From: Bacillus gaemokensis
Lineage (GTDB): Bacteria; Bacillota; Bacilli; Bacillales; Bacillaceae_G
Length of the DNA stretch: 64,000 bases
Direction: 5' to 3'
Assembly: GCF_001590835.1 (NCBI RefSeq)
Contig: NZ_LTAQ01000002.1
Coordinates: 134,497-198,496 of the forward strand
Shown here: positions 25,634 through 36,521 of the stretch, piece after piece
How the letters are laid out: the number at the start of each line of letters is the position of its first letter
How positions within the stretch are numbered: position 1 is the stretch's first letter
Notes under the pieces: model-generated
What the model was told of the DNA's origin: nothing
Database searches by the model: none
What the model saw: the letters and a program-made list of their open reading frames with translations, nothing else
Made by a program: the position numbers and the translations under genes

Positions 25634-26476
25634 TTATTTTACGATTTTCTCAAGCTCTTCAAGTGAAAGATCTACTGAAATAGCACCATCTTTTGTTTCT
25701 TTCTTAACTGCTTCAATTACTTCTTGAGAATGGTACAATTCAATCACTTTTTTGATTGTTGGATCATTTTTATCTTTCGTACGAGCTGCAAAGATATTAA
25801 TATACGGCTTCGCATTTTCATTTTTTGGATCCTCTAAGAAGATAGGATCCTTCGCTGGATTTAAACCAGCTTGACCCGCAACACCGTTATTAATAACAGA
25901 AGCTGCTACATCTTTTAATACACGCGGCGTTTGCTGTGCAATTACCGGTGTAATTTTTAACTTTTTCGGATTTTCAGCAACACCACTTGGATCACCGAAT
26001 AGACCAAAGTCTTTTTTCAATTTCAATAATCCAGCTGCATCAAGAAGTTTCAATGCACGAGCTTGGTTCGTTGGATCATTAGGAATTGCAATTTCTGAAC
26101 CATCTGGAATATCATTTGGTTTTTTATACTTTTCAGAGAATAATCCCATTGGTGCAATTTGTGTTGTACCAACAGCTGTAATATCTAGTTTATGTTCCTT
26201 TTTAAATTGCTCTAAGAAGGCAATGTGTTGGAAGGAGTTCAATTCTATATCTCCATCAGCTAATGCTTTATTTGGTGTTGTATAATCAGAAAACTCCACA
26301 AGTTTAATCTTAATACCCTCTTTTTCGGCTTTCTTTTGTAAAATTCCCCACGCGTCTCCATCCGTTCCTGTTACACCAACGCGAACTACTTTCTCTTTTG
26401 CTCCTGCATCTGAGCATCCACTTAAAGCCGTAATTCCTACAATCGCCGATAATGCAAACGCTAATATCTTTTTCAT
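25634..26476 (-). CDS. metQ: Methionine ABC transporter substrate-binding lipoprotein
   Basis: A 280-residue lipoprotein of the NlpA/MetQ family that captures methionine outside the membrane. The signal peptide ends in the lipobox LSGC (Cys21). Family segments: VRVGVTGTDGDAWGILQKKAEKEGI, VEFSDYTTPNKALADGDIELNSFQH, and AIPNDPTNQARAL near 130. Last gene of metN-metP-metQ, 21 bases after the permease; the operon is under a SAM riboswitch. Confidence 0.94.
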   Translation of the reverse strand: MKKILAFALSAIVGITALSGCSDAGAKEKVVRVGVTGTDGDAWGILQKKAEKEGIKIKLVEFSDYTTPNKALADGDIELNSFQHIAFLEQFKKEHKLDITAVGTTQIAPMGLFSEKYKKPNDIPDGSEIAIPNDPTNQARALKLLDAAGLLKLKKDFGLFGDPSGVAENPKKLKITPVIAQQTPRVLKDVAASVINNGVAGQAGLNPAKDPIFLEDPKNENAKPYINIFAARTKDKNDPTIKKVIELYHSQEVIEAVKKETKDGAISVDLSLEELEKIVK

Positions 26477-26497
26477 TTTCTTTCCCTCTTTTCCTTT

Positions 26498-27163
26498 TTA
26501 TGATCTACGTAGAAATACTTTAGCAAAATAGTTTCCTAAGTTTTGTGCAATTTGTACAAGAATAATAAGTAATACCACTGTAACGAACATAACGGATGTA
26601 TCAAAACGTTGATAACCATATGTCATTGCTAAATCACCAAGACCGCCACCGCCAACAAGACCAGCAACTGCCGAAAATTCAATTAAACCAACTGTCATAA
26701 ACGTAACCCCTAAAATTAATGGTGCTAGCGCTTCTGGAACGAGAATTTCAAACACAATTCTTAGTGGCGATGCCCCCATCGCTTGTGCTGCTTCAATTAC
26801 TCCCTTTGGCACTGAAACAAGATTCGTTTCAACCATTCTTGCAATTCCAATTGAAGCAACCAGTGTCATTGGGAAGATTGCTGCCGCTGTCCCAATTGTT
26901 GTCCCAATAATCGTACGTGTTAAAGGACTTAAAGCTACTAAAAAGATAATAAATGGAACCGGGCGAATCGTATTAATAATAATATTAAGAATAGAAAAGA
27001 CCAGTTTATTTTCTAAAAAGTTTCCTTTTCTCGTTACATATAGCAGTAAACCTAGAGGTATACCAAGTATTATAGCGAATATAAGGGTTACAATTACCAT
27101 TAAGAGGGTATCCCCTGTTGCATCTAAAATGCGGGGCCAAAATACACTCCAATCAACTCGCAT
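26498..27163 (-). CDS. metP: Methionine ABC transporter permease
   Basis: A 221-residue permease with five predicted helices. The ABC coupling EAA loop (VIEAAQAMGASPLRIVFEILVPEALAPLILG) and the early GIPLGLLLYVT are typical of MetI/MetP. ATG 27163 lies inside the end of metN with AAGGAGG 9 bases upstream; the TTG at 27172 is rejected. It pairs with MetN and MetQ to import methionine. Confidence 0.94.
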   Translation of the reverse strand: MRVDWSVFWPRILDATGDTLLMVIVTLIFAIILGIPLGLLLYVTRKGNFLENKLVFSILNIIINTIRPVPFIIFLVALSPLTRTIIGTTIGTAAAIFPMTLVASIGIARMVETNLVSVPKGVIEAAQAMGASPLRIVFEILVPEALAPLILGVTFMTVGLIEFSAVAGLVGGGGLGDLAMTYGYQRFDTSVMFVTVVLLIILVQIAQNLGNYFAKVFLRRS

Positions 27164-28172
27164 GACCTTCAACCTCCTTCAGTACTACTTGCAGTCTTAG
27201 ATGTTGCAACGCCTTTTGAATTTCTTTCTGCGCACCTTGTAGTTCAACGAGAAGATTTCCAAATAAAACACCTTGCAGCTCAATAATATTTCCATAGAGC
27301 ACATTTACATCTACGTTATAATTTTTAGCGATATACGATAATAACGGCTGACCTGTCTCTTCACCGGTAAAAGTTAAACGGTAAATCTGTCCACCATTTT
27401 GAATTTTCGCTAGAATACTTTCTGGTAAGTGATCGTTAACAACGGAGCGAACAAAATTTTGTGTCGTTTTTGTTTTCGGTTTCGTAAAGACATCAAATAG
27501 TTTTCCTTCTTCAATCACCTTTCCTTTTTCCATAACGGCTACGCGGTGACAAATTTCTTTCACAACCTGCATTTCATGTGTAATGAGAAGGATTGTTAAA
27601 TTATATTCTCGGTTCACCTTTTTTAATAGATTCAAAATTTCTGTTGTTGTTTCAGGATCCAGTGCAGACGTTGCTTCATCACAAATGAGAATATCCGGTG
27701 ATGTAGCAAGTGCTCTTGCAATCCCAACGCGTTGTTTCTGACCACCCGATAATTGCTCTGGATAGTAGTTTGCTTTATCCTCTAATCCAACAAACTTCAA
27801 CAGCTCATTTACTCTTTCTTTTATCTCACCCTTTGGTAATTTTGCTAATTTCAATGGATAAGCAATATTTCCAAACACTGTTCTTGAATTGAATAAATTA
27901 AAGCTTTGAAAAATCATTCCGATTCGTTGTCTTAACTTTCGTAATTCTTTTGTTGTTAACGACGTAATGTCTTTATCATCTATTGAAATCGTTCCTGCTG
28001 TTGGTCGTTCTAACATATTTACTAAACGTAACAGTGTACTTTTTCCAGCTCCACTAAAACCAATGATGCCAAAAATTTCACCCTTTTCAACAGATAATGT
28101 TACGCCCTCAACAGCATGAACTGTTTTCCCACCTGATTCATATACTTTGCTTACATTTTCAAAAGAAATCAT
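27153..28172 (-). CDS. metN: Methionine ABC transporter ATPase
   Basis: A 339-residue ATPase. Walker A GFSGAGKST (~38-46), Q-loop GMIFQSFNLF, signature LSGGQKQRVGIARAL, Walker B ILICDEATSALDP and the switch His (LLITHEM). The C-terminal ~100 residues (IYRLTFTGEETGQPLLSYI ... EIQKALQHL) form the NIL/ACT-like domain that senses methionine and inhibits transport. ATG 28172 follows AGGAGGG; the longer frame upstream runs through the riboswitch and is not used. First gene of the operon. Confidence 0.95.
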   Translation of the reverse strand: MISFENVSKVYESGGKTVHAVEGVTLSVEKGEIFGIIGFSGAGKSTLLRLVNMLERPTAGTISIDDKDITSLTTKELRKLRQRIGMIFQSFNLFNSRTVFGNIAYPLKLAKLPKGEIKERVNELLKFVGLEDKANYYPEQLSGGQKQRVGIARALATSPDILICDEATSALDPETTTEILNLLKKVNREYNLTILLITHEMQVVKEICHRVAVMEKGKVIEEGKLFDVFTKPKTKTTQNFVRSVVNDHLPESILAKIQNGGQIYRLTFTGEETGQPLLSYIAKNYNVDVNVLYGNIIELQGVLFGNLLVELQGAQKEIQKALQHLRLQVVLKEVEGHAS

Positions 28173-28215
28173 TTTTTTCCCTCCTATGTGCTGTAACAAC
28201 TTGAAGCAGAGCCTT

Positions 28216-28402
28216 GAGGTAAAATAAAAAGTGCTCTCCTTCTTATCCGTAATAAAAGATAAGAAGAAGAGCACTTATATACTCATTCACATCTTCTCAT
28301 CTTCCAAGCTTATATATAAGCTTGCTGGAGTTAGCACGGTATTAAAAAACCCGTTGCTGAGGTATCATAGGGCCAGTCCCTCCACCTCTCTGGATAAGAG
28401 TG
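28216..28402 (-). promoter_or_regulatory. SAM-I (S-box) riboswitch with terminator
   Basis: On the minus strand the leader has CTTATC pairing with GATGAG (P1), GAGGTGGAGGGACTGGCCC, then ATGATACCTCAGCAACGGG and CCGTGCTAACTCC, the conserved S-box core. A terminator hairpin (AGTGCTCT..CTTCTTATC, plus strand 28230-28275) with a U-rich tail follows before metN. Binding of S-adenosylmethionine should end transcription early, shutting down methionine import. Confidence 0.95.
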
Positions 28403-28433
28403 TATCGATTTAATTGTCGTTTAATTAAGTCTT

Positions 28434-28462
28434 ATTATAAAACTCCGAAAAGTAAGAGTCAA
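28434..28462 (-). promoter_or_regulatory. SigA promoter of metNPQ
   Basis: Minus strand TTGACT, 17 bases, TATAAT, about 33 bases before the S-box begins. Confidence 0.85.
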
Positions 28463-28528
28463 TACAAATATTCTAAAAAATATTAATTATTTTTCTATTA
28501 AAATTTTCAAATAAAAGATAAGTACTTT

Positions 28529-28635
28529 TTTATCCCGCATTAACGGACAGTAAGACCCTCACCTCAAAATTCAGCGAAAGTAAAGAAGTTAGGCGGGGGA
28601 TGAAGAATCCCCCACTGATTAAAGTTTCACTTTAT
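28529..28635 (+). repeat. bcr1-like mobile repeat flanked by TTTAT
   Basis: A 97-bp body starts CCCGCATTAACGGACAGTAA and ends CACTGATTAAAGTTTCAC, with TTTAT on both sides (28529-28533 and 28631-28635). It contains the hairpin GGGGGAT GAAGA ATCCCCC. The TTTAT duplication and motifs match my recollection of bcr1, a ~155-bp MITE-like repeat unique to the B. cereus group; this copy is short. Confidence 0.68.
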
Positions 28636-28762
28636 TACAAAAGGAAGAATTTTAACTTTATGTAAAATTCTTCTTCACTACTTCTTTCTAAAAGGAAAAT
28701 ATCCACTACTAATTGAATAACATTACATGAATATGAAATAAAAACGGAGGACGATAGATGCT

Positions 28763-29308
28763 ATGAAAACAGCTCTTTTACTCGTTGATATTCAAAATGA
28801 TTATTTTCCAAATGGAAGGATGGAACTACGTAACGCAGTAGAAGCCAGCGAATATGCAGGGCAGCTACTCCAACATTTTCGTGAAACAAACCAACCGATT
28901 TTTCATATCCAACATGTATCTATGAAAGAAAACGCTCCCTTCTTTCAACCTAATACAGAAGGTATCCACATTCATGAAAATGTTCGTCCATTACGAAATG
29001 AAACTGTTATTCTCAAACACTATCCAAATAGTTTTCGTGAAACAGCCCTATTAGAACAATTGCAACACTTAGAAGTTGAGCATGTCATTATATGTGGGAT
29101 GATGACCCACATGTGTATTGATGCTACCGTAAGAGCCGCTTTTGATTTTGGATTTCACTGCACCGTTGTACATGATGCATGTACAACAAAAGATCTTCTA
29201 TTCAAAAACGCTACCATTCCTGCTGTCTATATTCATAATACAATTTTGGCAAGCTTAAACGAAGTATATGCTAATGTTATGAGTACAGAAGAGTTTTTAT
29301 CCACCTAA
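28763..29308 (+). CDS. Isochorismatase-like cysteine hydrolase
   Basis: A 181-residue cytoplasmic hydrolase with the catalytic triad of the family: Asp9 (LLVDIQNDY), Lys85 (ILKHYPNSF) and Cys118 (GMMTHMCIDATVRAA), plus the cis-peptide before it. The family includes nicotinamidases and ureidoacrylate- or carbamoyl-amide hydrolases; substrate not readable. The Shine-Dalgarno CGGAGG is 12 bases from the ATG, long for Bacillus. A two-codon frame ATG CTA TGA at 28758 lies at optimal spacing and its stop overlaps the gene's start, so initiation may be by coupling. Single gene with a shared terminator downstream. Confidence 0.88.
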   Translation: MKTALLLVDIQNDYFPNGRMELRNAVEASEYAGQLLQHFRETNQPIFHIQHVSMKENAPFFQPNTEGIHIHENVRPLRNETVILKHYPNSFRETALLEQLQHLEVEHVIICGMMTHMCIDATVRAAFDFGFHCTVVHDACTTKDLLFKNATIPAVYIHNTILASLNEVYANVMSTEEFLST

Positions 29309-29313
29309 AGTAA

Positions 29314-29350
29314 AAAAATCATGTCTTCCTCAATTGAAGACATGATTTTT
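29314..29350. terminator. Bidirectional terminator between convergent genes
   Basis: AAAAATCATGTCTTC and GAAGACATGATTTTT arms around CTCAATT. It serves the hydrolase (plus) and the DUF4097 gene (minus). Confidence 0.85.
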
Positions 29351-29365
29351 ACTGTTATTCACAAA

Positions 29366-30259
29366 CTATCGTAACTTGAAATCTCCCGAACTTGTTTTTA
29401 CTTTCATTTTATTTTCTCCTGTCCCCTTTACTCCAATCAATTTATTTTTTGATTTCTCTTCATATAAAAGGCCAGCAATATCTAAATCCGCCTTACCTGA
29501 ACCCCCATCAAATTCGACTTTTAAAGATTCAGGAAGGGTATCAATTTTCATCTTAACATCCCCACTTGATGTATGACACTCTATCTCTCCTTGCAAACTA
29601 CGAGTATTATATTCAATATCCCCCGATGATGTTGTAAATGCGGATTCTCTAGCATGCAAACCATCTACTCTAATTTTCCCACTGCTTGTTTCCAAATTTG
29701 CTACTTTCACTTTACTTTTATTTGTCTCAATTGCTCCGCTTGACGTTTTAGCTGTTAATTTTTCATTTATATTAAACTGTAATAATGATATATCCCCAGA
29801 AGAAGTATTTATATTCACTGTTTTTGCTTCAATTTCTTTCGCTACAAAATCTCCTGATGATGTAATTACTTTTACATTTTCATATAGTTGCTTTGGAACT
29901 TTAACTTGTAACTTGACTCCTGCAGTAGTCCCAATTTCCAAATCAACAGAATTCCGATTTTTACTAAATTTAATATTCAATCTATTATTTTCTTCTTTTA
30001 CCTCAAATTTATATTTATCTACTAGCTCTTTGCTTATATCTCCATCCAGTAACACTTCGATATCTTTTGAATCAACTGTAACAATTTCAACATCTGCTGC
30101 CGAAGTCTTTACTTCAATTTCATTAATCTTCTCCCCGGCTAGCGTTTCTTTTTTATGAATTTCAGTTTTATTAAAAGCTAATCCAAAAACAGTCATTGCA
30201 CCAACACCAATCCCTCCAAGAACGAGCAACGATAATGCAATTAGAATAATTTTTTTCAT
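29366..30259 (-). CDS. DUF4097 (LiaG-like) repeat protein, membrane-anchored
   Basis: A 297-residue protein starting MKKIILIALSLLVLGGIGVG, an N-terminal membrane anchor. The rest is built from beta-strand repeats carrying TSSG(D/A/K)(F/I/V) seven times at roughly 20-residue steps, the DUF4097 pattern, expected to fold as a right-handed beta-helix or stacked sheet outside the membrane. Homologues include B. subtilis LiaG-type proteins linked to envelope stress; the function here is unknown. ATG 30259 is preferred (AAAGGATG 10 bases upstream) over the ATG at 30271, which has no spacing. Apparently monocistronic. Confidence 0.82.
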   Translation of the reverse strand: MKKIILIALSLLVLGGIGVGAMTVFGLAFNKTEIHKKETLAGEKINEIEVKTSAADVEIVTVDSKDIEVLLDGDISKELVDKYKFEVKEENNRLNIKFSKNRNSVDLEIGTTAGVKLQVKVPKQLYENVKVITSSGDFVAKEIEAKTVNINTSSGDISLLQFNINEKLTAKTSSGAIETNKSKVKVANLETSSGKIRVDGLHARESAFTTSSGDIEYNTRSLQGEIECHTSSGDVKMKIDTLPESLKVEFDGGSGKADLDIAGLLYEEKSKNKLIGVKGTGENKMKVKTSSGDFKLR

Positions 30260-30717
30260 ACAATAGCACATCCTTTTTCTTATCTTTCTTATACCGTCGA
30301 TACAATTGTTAAAAATTCAATTTTAAAAAATTACTATCCATATAAATTTTATCATTCAGTACTATACATTATTCACTACTATCCGATAATTGTTTTTTTC
30401 AGAATAATCAGCAATTGATTTTATCACTTACCATAATTTGTTACAACTAAAAAAGAAAAACACTCCCTTCAGTGAGCAAAATCGAAAGGAGTGTTCTCTT
30501 GTCTAACCATAGATTTTCTTTCAAATTGTATTATACAGGAAATTCACAAAATTAATATAACAAATATGACGCATGAAGGTAATTTTCTGGTGAATCTGTT
30601 CCTTTTCATACATTCACACTTTATTTACAAAAGATACATTCCTTCTAAATTGAAATGTTTTAGGAAATAAAAAAGACCTTCACCATTCTGGGAAGGTCTT
30701 TCTCACACTTCTTAAAC
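30260..30717. other. Intergenic region with one unassigned hairpin
   Basis: About 460 bases. It contains an AACACTCC / GGAGTGTT stem (30459-30495) closing a ~21-base loop, whose owner is unclear, and the rocA terminator (30670-30702). No gene seen. Confidence 0.5.
30670..30702 (-). terminator. rocA terminator
   Basis: AAAAAGACCTTC / GAAGGTCTTTC arms; minus strand ends in TTTTTTATTTCC. Confidence 0.8.
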
Positions 30718-32265
30718 TTATAATGTTTCAGAAGTAGTTTTTGCCTGCATGTGAAGTGATAAGTAATCAGGTCCACCCGCTTTAGAGTCTGTACCAGACA
30801 TGTTAAAGCCACCGAATGGTTGGTAACCTACGATTGCACCAGTACATCCACGGTTGAAGTATAAGTTACCAACGTGGAAGTCTTCACGTGCTTTTTCGAT
30901 ATGTTCACGGTTATTAGAAACAACAGCTCCTGTTAAACCATATTCTGTATTATTTGCAATTGCAAGCGCATGATCAAAGTCTTTTGCTTTGCAGAATGCT
31001 ACTACTGGTCCGAAGATTTCTTCTTTCATTAAGCGAGCGTCTTCTGCAACGTCAGCAACGATTGTTGGTTGGATGAACCATCCTTTAGAATCATCACCTT
31101 CGCCACCTGCTACAATTTTACCTTCTTCTTTACCAATTGCAACGTAGCTCATTACTTTATCGAATGCAGCTTGGTCATTAACTGGTCCCATATTTAAGCC
31201 TTGCTCAGCTGGGTTACCTACAGTTAATTCTTTTGTTAATTCAACAGCACGGTTTAATACATAATCGTATACATCTTCGTGAATTACAGCACGAGAACAA
31301 GCAGAACATTTTTGTCCTGAGAATCCAAATGCTGATGCAACGATAGATTTTGCTGCTAATTCAAGATCTGCTTCTTTATCAACAACGATTGTATCTTTAC
31401 CACCCATTTCAGCGATAACACGTTTCAACCAAATTTGGCCTGGTTGTACTTTTGCTGCACGTTCGTAAATACGAATACCTACTTCTCTTGATCCAGTGAA
31501 GCTAACAAAACGTGTACGAGGATGATCTACTAAGTAGTCACCAACTTCAGAACCGCTACCAGGGATGAAGTTTACTACACCTGCAGGTAGTCCCGCTTCT
31601 TCTAATACTTCCATAAATTTCGCTGCTACTACAGGTGTTGTACTAGCTGGTTTTAGTAATACTGTGTTACCAGAAACTACAGCAGCTGTTGTCATCCCCG
31701 CCATAATTGCGAATGGGAAGTTCCAAGGAGAAATGATAACACCTACTCCTAATGGAATGTAAGAGAAACGATTATATTCAATTGGACGGCTTTCTACTGG
31801 AATACCGTCTTTTAATTTCAACATTTGACGACCATAATATTCCATAAAGTCGATTGCTTCTGCTGTATCAGCATCTGCTTCATTCCATGGTTTACCTGCT
31901 TCTTTTACAAGAATAGCAGAAAACTCATGTTTTCTACGACGAACAATTGCTGCAGCACGGAATAAAATGTCTGCACGCATTTCTGGTTTTGACTTTCTCC
32001 AAGTTTGGAATGTTTCATCCGCCACTTGCATTGCTTTTTCAGCTAATTCACGGCTTGCTTTGGAAACACGACCAACAACTTCTTCTTTATTTGCAGGGTT
32101 TACAGAAACGATTTTCTCGTCTGTAGTGATCTTTTCTCCCCCGATAAGTAATGGATAGTCTTGTCCAAGATAAGATTCTACTGTCTTTAAACCTTCTTCA
32201 AACGCCAACTTGTTAGCCTCTACTGAAAAATCTGTAAATGGCTCATGTTTGTATGCTACTACCAT
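30718..32265 (-). CDS. rocA: 1-pyrroline-5-carboxylate dehydrogenase
   Basis: A 515-residue aldehyde dehydrogenase that oxidises glutamate semialdehyde to glutamate, the shared last step of arginine and proline breakdown. Motifs: SPWNFPFAI (~179), FTGSREVG (~256), AEMGGKD (Glu286) and nucleophile Cys320 in [12 protein letters not shown]. The N-terminal extension [22 protein letters not shown] and length are typical of the RocA/PutC type rather than general ALDHs. Single gene with a terminator; a near-consensus CcpA site lies just upstream. Confidence 0.94.
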   Translation of the reverse strand: MVVAYKHEPFTDFSVEANKLAFEEGLKTVESYLGQDYPLLIGGEKITTDEKIVSVNPANKEEVVGRVSKASRELAEKAMQVADETFQTWRKSKPEMRADILFRAAAIVRRRKHEFSAILVKEAGKPWNEADADTAEAIDFMEYYGRQMLKLKDGIPVESRPIEYNRFSYIPLGVGVIISPWNFPFAIMAGMTTAAVVSGNTVLLKPASTTPVVAAKFMEVLEEAGLPAGVVNFIPGSGSEVGDYLVDHPRTRFVSFTGSREVGIRIYERAAKVQPGQIWLKRVIAEMGGKDTIVVDKEADLELAAKSIVASAFGFSGQKCSACSRAVIHEDVYDYVLNRAVELTKELTVGNPAEQGLNMGPVNDQAAFDKVMSYVAIGKEEGKIVAGGEGDDSKGWFIQPTIVADVAEDARLMKEEIFGPVVAFCKAKDFDHALAIANNTEYGLTGAVVSNNREHIEKAREDFHVGNLYFNRGCTGAIVGYQPFGGFNMSGTDSKAGGPDYLSLHMQAKTTSETL

Positions 32266-32282
32266 TCTTTTTAGCCTCCCCT

Positions 32283-32299
32283 TAGAAAAACGTTTACAT
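32283..32299 (-). promoter_or_regulatory. Possible CcpA (cre) site before rocA
   Basis: Minus strand ATGTAAACGTTTTTCTA resembles the catabolite-responsive consensus with one mismatch in the right half. It lies about 20-35 bases before the rocA start, where bound CcpA would block transcription. Carbon catabolite control of arginine catabolism is known in Bacillus. Confidence 0.45.
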
Positions 32300-32351
32300 T
32301 TTACAACATTATTCTACACGATAATTTAGATTTATTCAAATATTCCTAGAC

Positions 32352-32387
32352 TTATATTTTAAAAATTAATTAATTTTTAAAATATAA
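32352..32387. repeat. 36-bp perfect AT-only palindrome
   Basis: Two 18-base arms (starting TTATATTTTAAAAATTAA) meet at 32369/32370 without a loop. Every base is A or T. It lies between rocA and the TauE gene near a terminator and could act as an extruding cruciform, a transcript end, or a protein site. Confidence 0.7.
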
Positions 32388-32397
32388 TAAAAAAAGA

Positions 32398-32423
32398 AAA
32401 GCTTCATACATACGTATGAAGCT
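32398..32423 (-). terminator. Terminator at the end of the TauE gene
   Basis: AGCTTCATAC ATAC GTATGAAGCT; the minus strand continues TTTTCTTTTTTT. It overlaps the stop codon. Confidence 0.8.
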
Positions 32424-33192
32424 AAAAAATATGAACATATTCTAAGACATTTTTTCCGATTAACAAAATTGTTACCAATAAAAATAACGTACGAACATAT
32501 CCAACACCTTTTTGCACTGCAAACTTTGATCCTAAATAAGCTCCTAAAATCATAGATAACCCCATAATAATACCGTATTCAAAATGAATTACATCTAAAA
32601 ATAGAAATGTAATCAAAGATACAATATTACTAACAAAATTCAAGAGTTTTCCAGATGCAGCCGATTGAATAAAATCCAAACCAATTAATAAAAATGCAAA
32701 AATCAAAAATGATCCTGTCCCTGGACCAAAAAAACCATCATAAAATCCTAAACTTAAAATAACAAAGTAAAACATTAATGCTTTTCTTTTTGTCATCTTT
32801 TTATAAGTGGAGACACTACCCCAATCCTTTTTTACAATAATATAAATCGCAATAAATACCAACATAATAAGTACAAGTGGTCGTAAAATATCTGGTGGAA
32901 TAAATTTCACCACTAGAGCTCCAGCAATCGCGCCAATAATAGTTAACGGGATTAACTTTCCTACAATGCGAAAGTCAACTTTTTTTGAACGAATAAAATA
33001 AATAGCACTTGTGAAAGTCCCCATTGTTGCAGCCAACTTATTCGTTGCAATTGCAGAAGCAGGCGACAAACCTACAAACATAAGAGCAGGAAGTGAAATT
33101 AATCCTCCTCCTCCAACAACAGAATCAATAAAAGATGCTAAAAAACCGAATGCTACTAGTAAAACAATAACCTGTAAACTTAATTCATCCAT
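32422..33192 (-). CDS. TauE/SafE-family membrane permease
   Basis: A 256-residue membrane protein with about eight helices, starting MDELSLQVIVLLVAFG. Family motifs: FIDSVVGGGGLISLPALMFVGLSP..AIATNKLAA in the first repeat and GFYDGFFGPGTGSFL in the second. Such proteins export sulfonates, sulfite or other small organic anions; substrate unknown. ATG 33192 (behind GAGGGG) is chosen over upstream starts, which would add a non-family 25-residue head. Terminators on both sides indicate a single-gene unit. Confidence 0.87.
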   Translation of the reverse strand: MDELSLQVIVLLVAFGFLASFIDSVVGGGGLISLPALMFVGLSPASAIATNKLAATMGTFTSAIYFIRSKKVDFRIVGKLIPLTIIGAIAGALVVKFIPPDILRPLVLIMLVFIAIYIIVKKDWGSVSTYKKMTKRKALMFYFVILSLGFYDGFFGPGTGSFLIFAFLLIGLDFIQSAASGKLLNFVSNIVSLITFLFLDVIHFEYGIIMGLSMILGAYLGSKFAVQKGVGYVRTLFLLVTILLIGKNVLEYVHIF

Positions 33193-33251
33193 ACCTTTTC
33201 CCCTCACCCATTTGTTCATAACATTAAAAATTATAACAAAATTTAAGAATA

Positions 33252-33286
33252 AAAAAAGCTGTTCCAAGAAGGAACAGCTCTTTTTA
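33252..33286 (-). terminator. Terminator after the CamS lipoprotein gene
   Basis: AGCTGTTCC AAGAA GGAACAGCT; minus strand continues TTTTTTTATT. It closes the pcrB-pcrA-ligA-camS run. Confidence 0.85.
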
Positions 33287-34480
33287 TTAATCTAAAATTT
33301 TCACAAATGGTTCATCCTGTTTCGCCTCACGAATGATAACTGCCTCTGGACGTTCAACAGATTTAATGGTCACTTGTACTTTCATATAGTTCGGGAAGTA
33401 TTCCATCACAAGTCCCGCTACATACTGTGTGAACCCAATGACTTCTGCTTTCCCATTAAATTGAACAGGAATTTCAAGCTTCATTTCTTTTAATTGATCA
33501 TCTTTATAAAATCCTGTACCAACAACAGCTGTGTAATCACCTTTAAAGTATTCACCCAGTTTCGTCTTAAAGTTTTCTATCGTTGCATAATCTTCACGTA
33601 CCTCTGATTTTGCTAATTCAGAAGGGAATAAGTAATATTTTTCATTAATTGATTTCCAATCCCCAATTGTTTCGCTACCTTTATCTACTTGCGCGTAAGA
33701 AACAAATTTCCCTGGTACAAGTGTCGATTTTGGTCCTTGGCGATAGATTGCAAACGTAACTGGAACATCTTTCACCTCAGGTTTCTTCTGCTGCATTAGT
33801 TTTAAAATTTCTTGCGCCATCGCTTTTCCTTCTCTTAACATATCAGCTTCTGAAATTACAGCTTCCCGTGGATATCCATGCTCTTCATTGTAATAATGAA
33901 CTGAATTCATTGCTAATCCGATAACGACCCCACCTAATTCAACCTTGTCATCTTTTCGCGAATAATAATCATGCTCTAAAATATTAGAAAGATATATAGG
34001 CGTTTTTTTATTTCTAACCTCTAATGATTCTGATCCTCCCTCTAACGTCGGATTCAGTCCAATATTCGGATATTTCCCAGCATCTTTCTTCCCCAGTTTC
34101 TCTTCCAATTCTTTCTGCTCTGCTTCTGTACGCTTTCTCTTCACCAGCATTTGAACTGTGTCTTTATCTAACTTACTGCCGCCTTTAAAAAGATAATCCT
34201 TCGTACTAAACGATTCTTTCGCGATACGCATTAATCCCGTTTCAAATTCGTCTATATCTAAACGACTATTTAATCCTTGTACAACTAAGCCACGCGCAGA
34301 ACCTGGGTCAAACGGGACAGTCGTTTTATAATAATCATCAGAAATAGAGTATTTCGGAACAATCGCTTGTTCTTTGGATTTCCCTGATTTCTCAACAATT
34401 TTTTCTTCTTTTTTTATTCCTGTGCTACACCCACTTACGAGTAACCCAAGACTTAATACCGCTAACGCTATTTTTTTCAT
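33287..34480 (-). CDS. CamS-family lipoprotein (YerH-like, sex pheromone precursor family)
   Basis: A 397-residue lipoprotein: the signal peptide MKKIALAVLSLGLLVSGC has a VSGC lipobox, followed by a basic linker. The mature part (SARGLVVQGLNSRLDIDEFETGLMRIA ... GGVVIGLAMNSVHYY) matches the CamS family, in enterococci the source of a sex-pheromone peptide cut from the signal sequence; the bacterial role of the mature protein is unclear. It follows ligA by 16 bases, as yerH follows ligA in B. subtilis. Confidence 0.88.
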   Translation of the reverse strand: MKKIALAVLSLGLLVSGCSTGIKKEEKIVEKSGKSKEQAIVPKYSISDDYYKTTVPFDPGSARGLVVQGLNSRLDIDEFETGLMRIAKESFSTKDYLFKGGSKLDKDTVQMLVKRKRTEAEQKELEEKLGKKDAGKYPNIGLNPTLEGGSESLEVRNKKTPIYLSNILEHDYYSRKDDKVELGGVVIGLAMNSVHYYNEEHGYPREAVISEADMLREGKAMAQEILKLMQQKKPEVKDVPVTFAIYRQGPKSTLVPGKFVSYAQVDKGSETIGDWKSINEKYYLFPSELAKSEVREDYATIENFKTKLGEYFKGDYTAVVGTGFYKDDQLKEMKLEIPVQFNGKAEVIGFTQYVAGLVMEYFPNYMKVQVTIKSVERPEAVIIREAKQDEPFVKILD

Positions 34481-34496
34481 GGTAAGTTTTCACCTC

Positions 34497-36521
<2,025 letters not shown>

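Noticed and set aside
28173-28274. Longer metN start within the leader
   Set aside because: The upstream frame runs through the riboswitch terminator; AGGAGGG before ATG 28172 sets the start.
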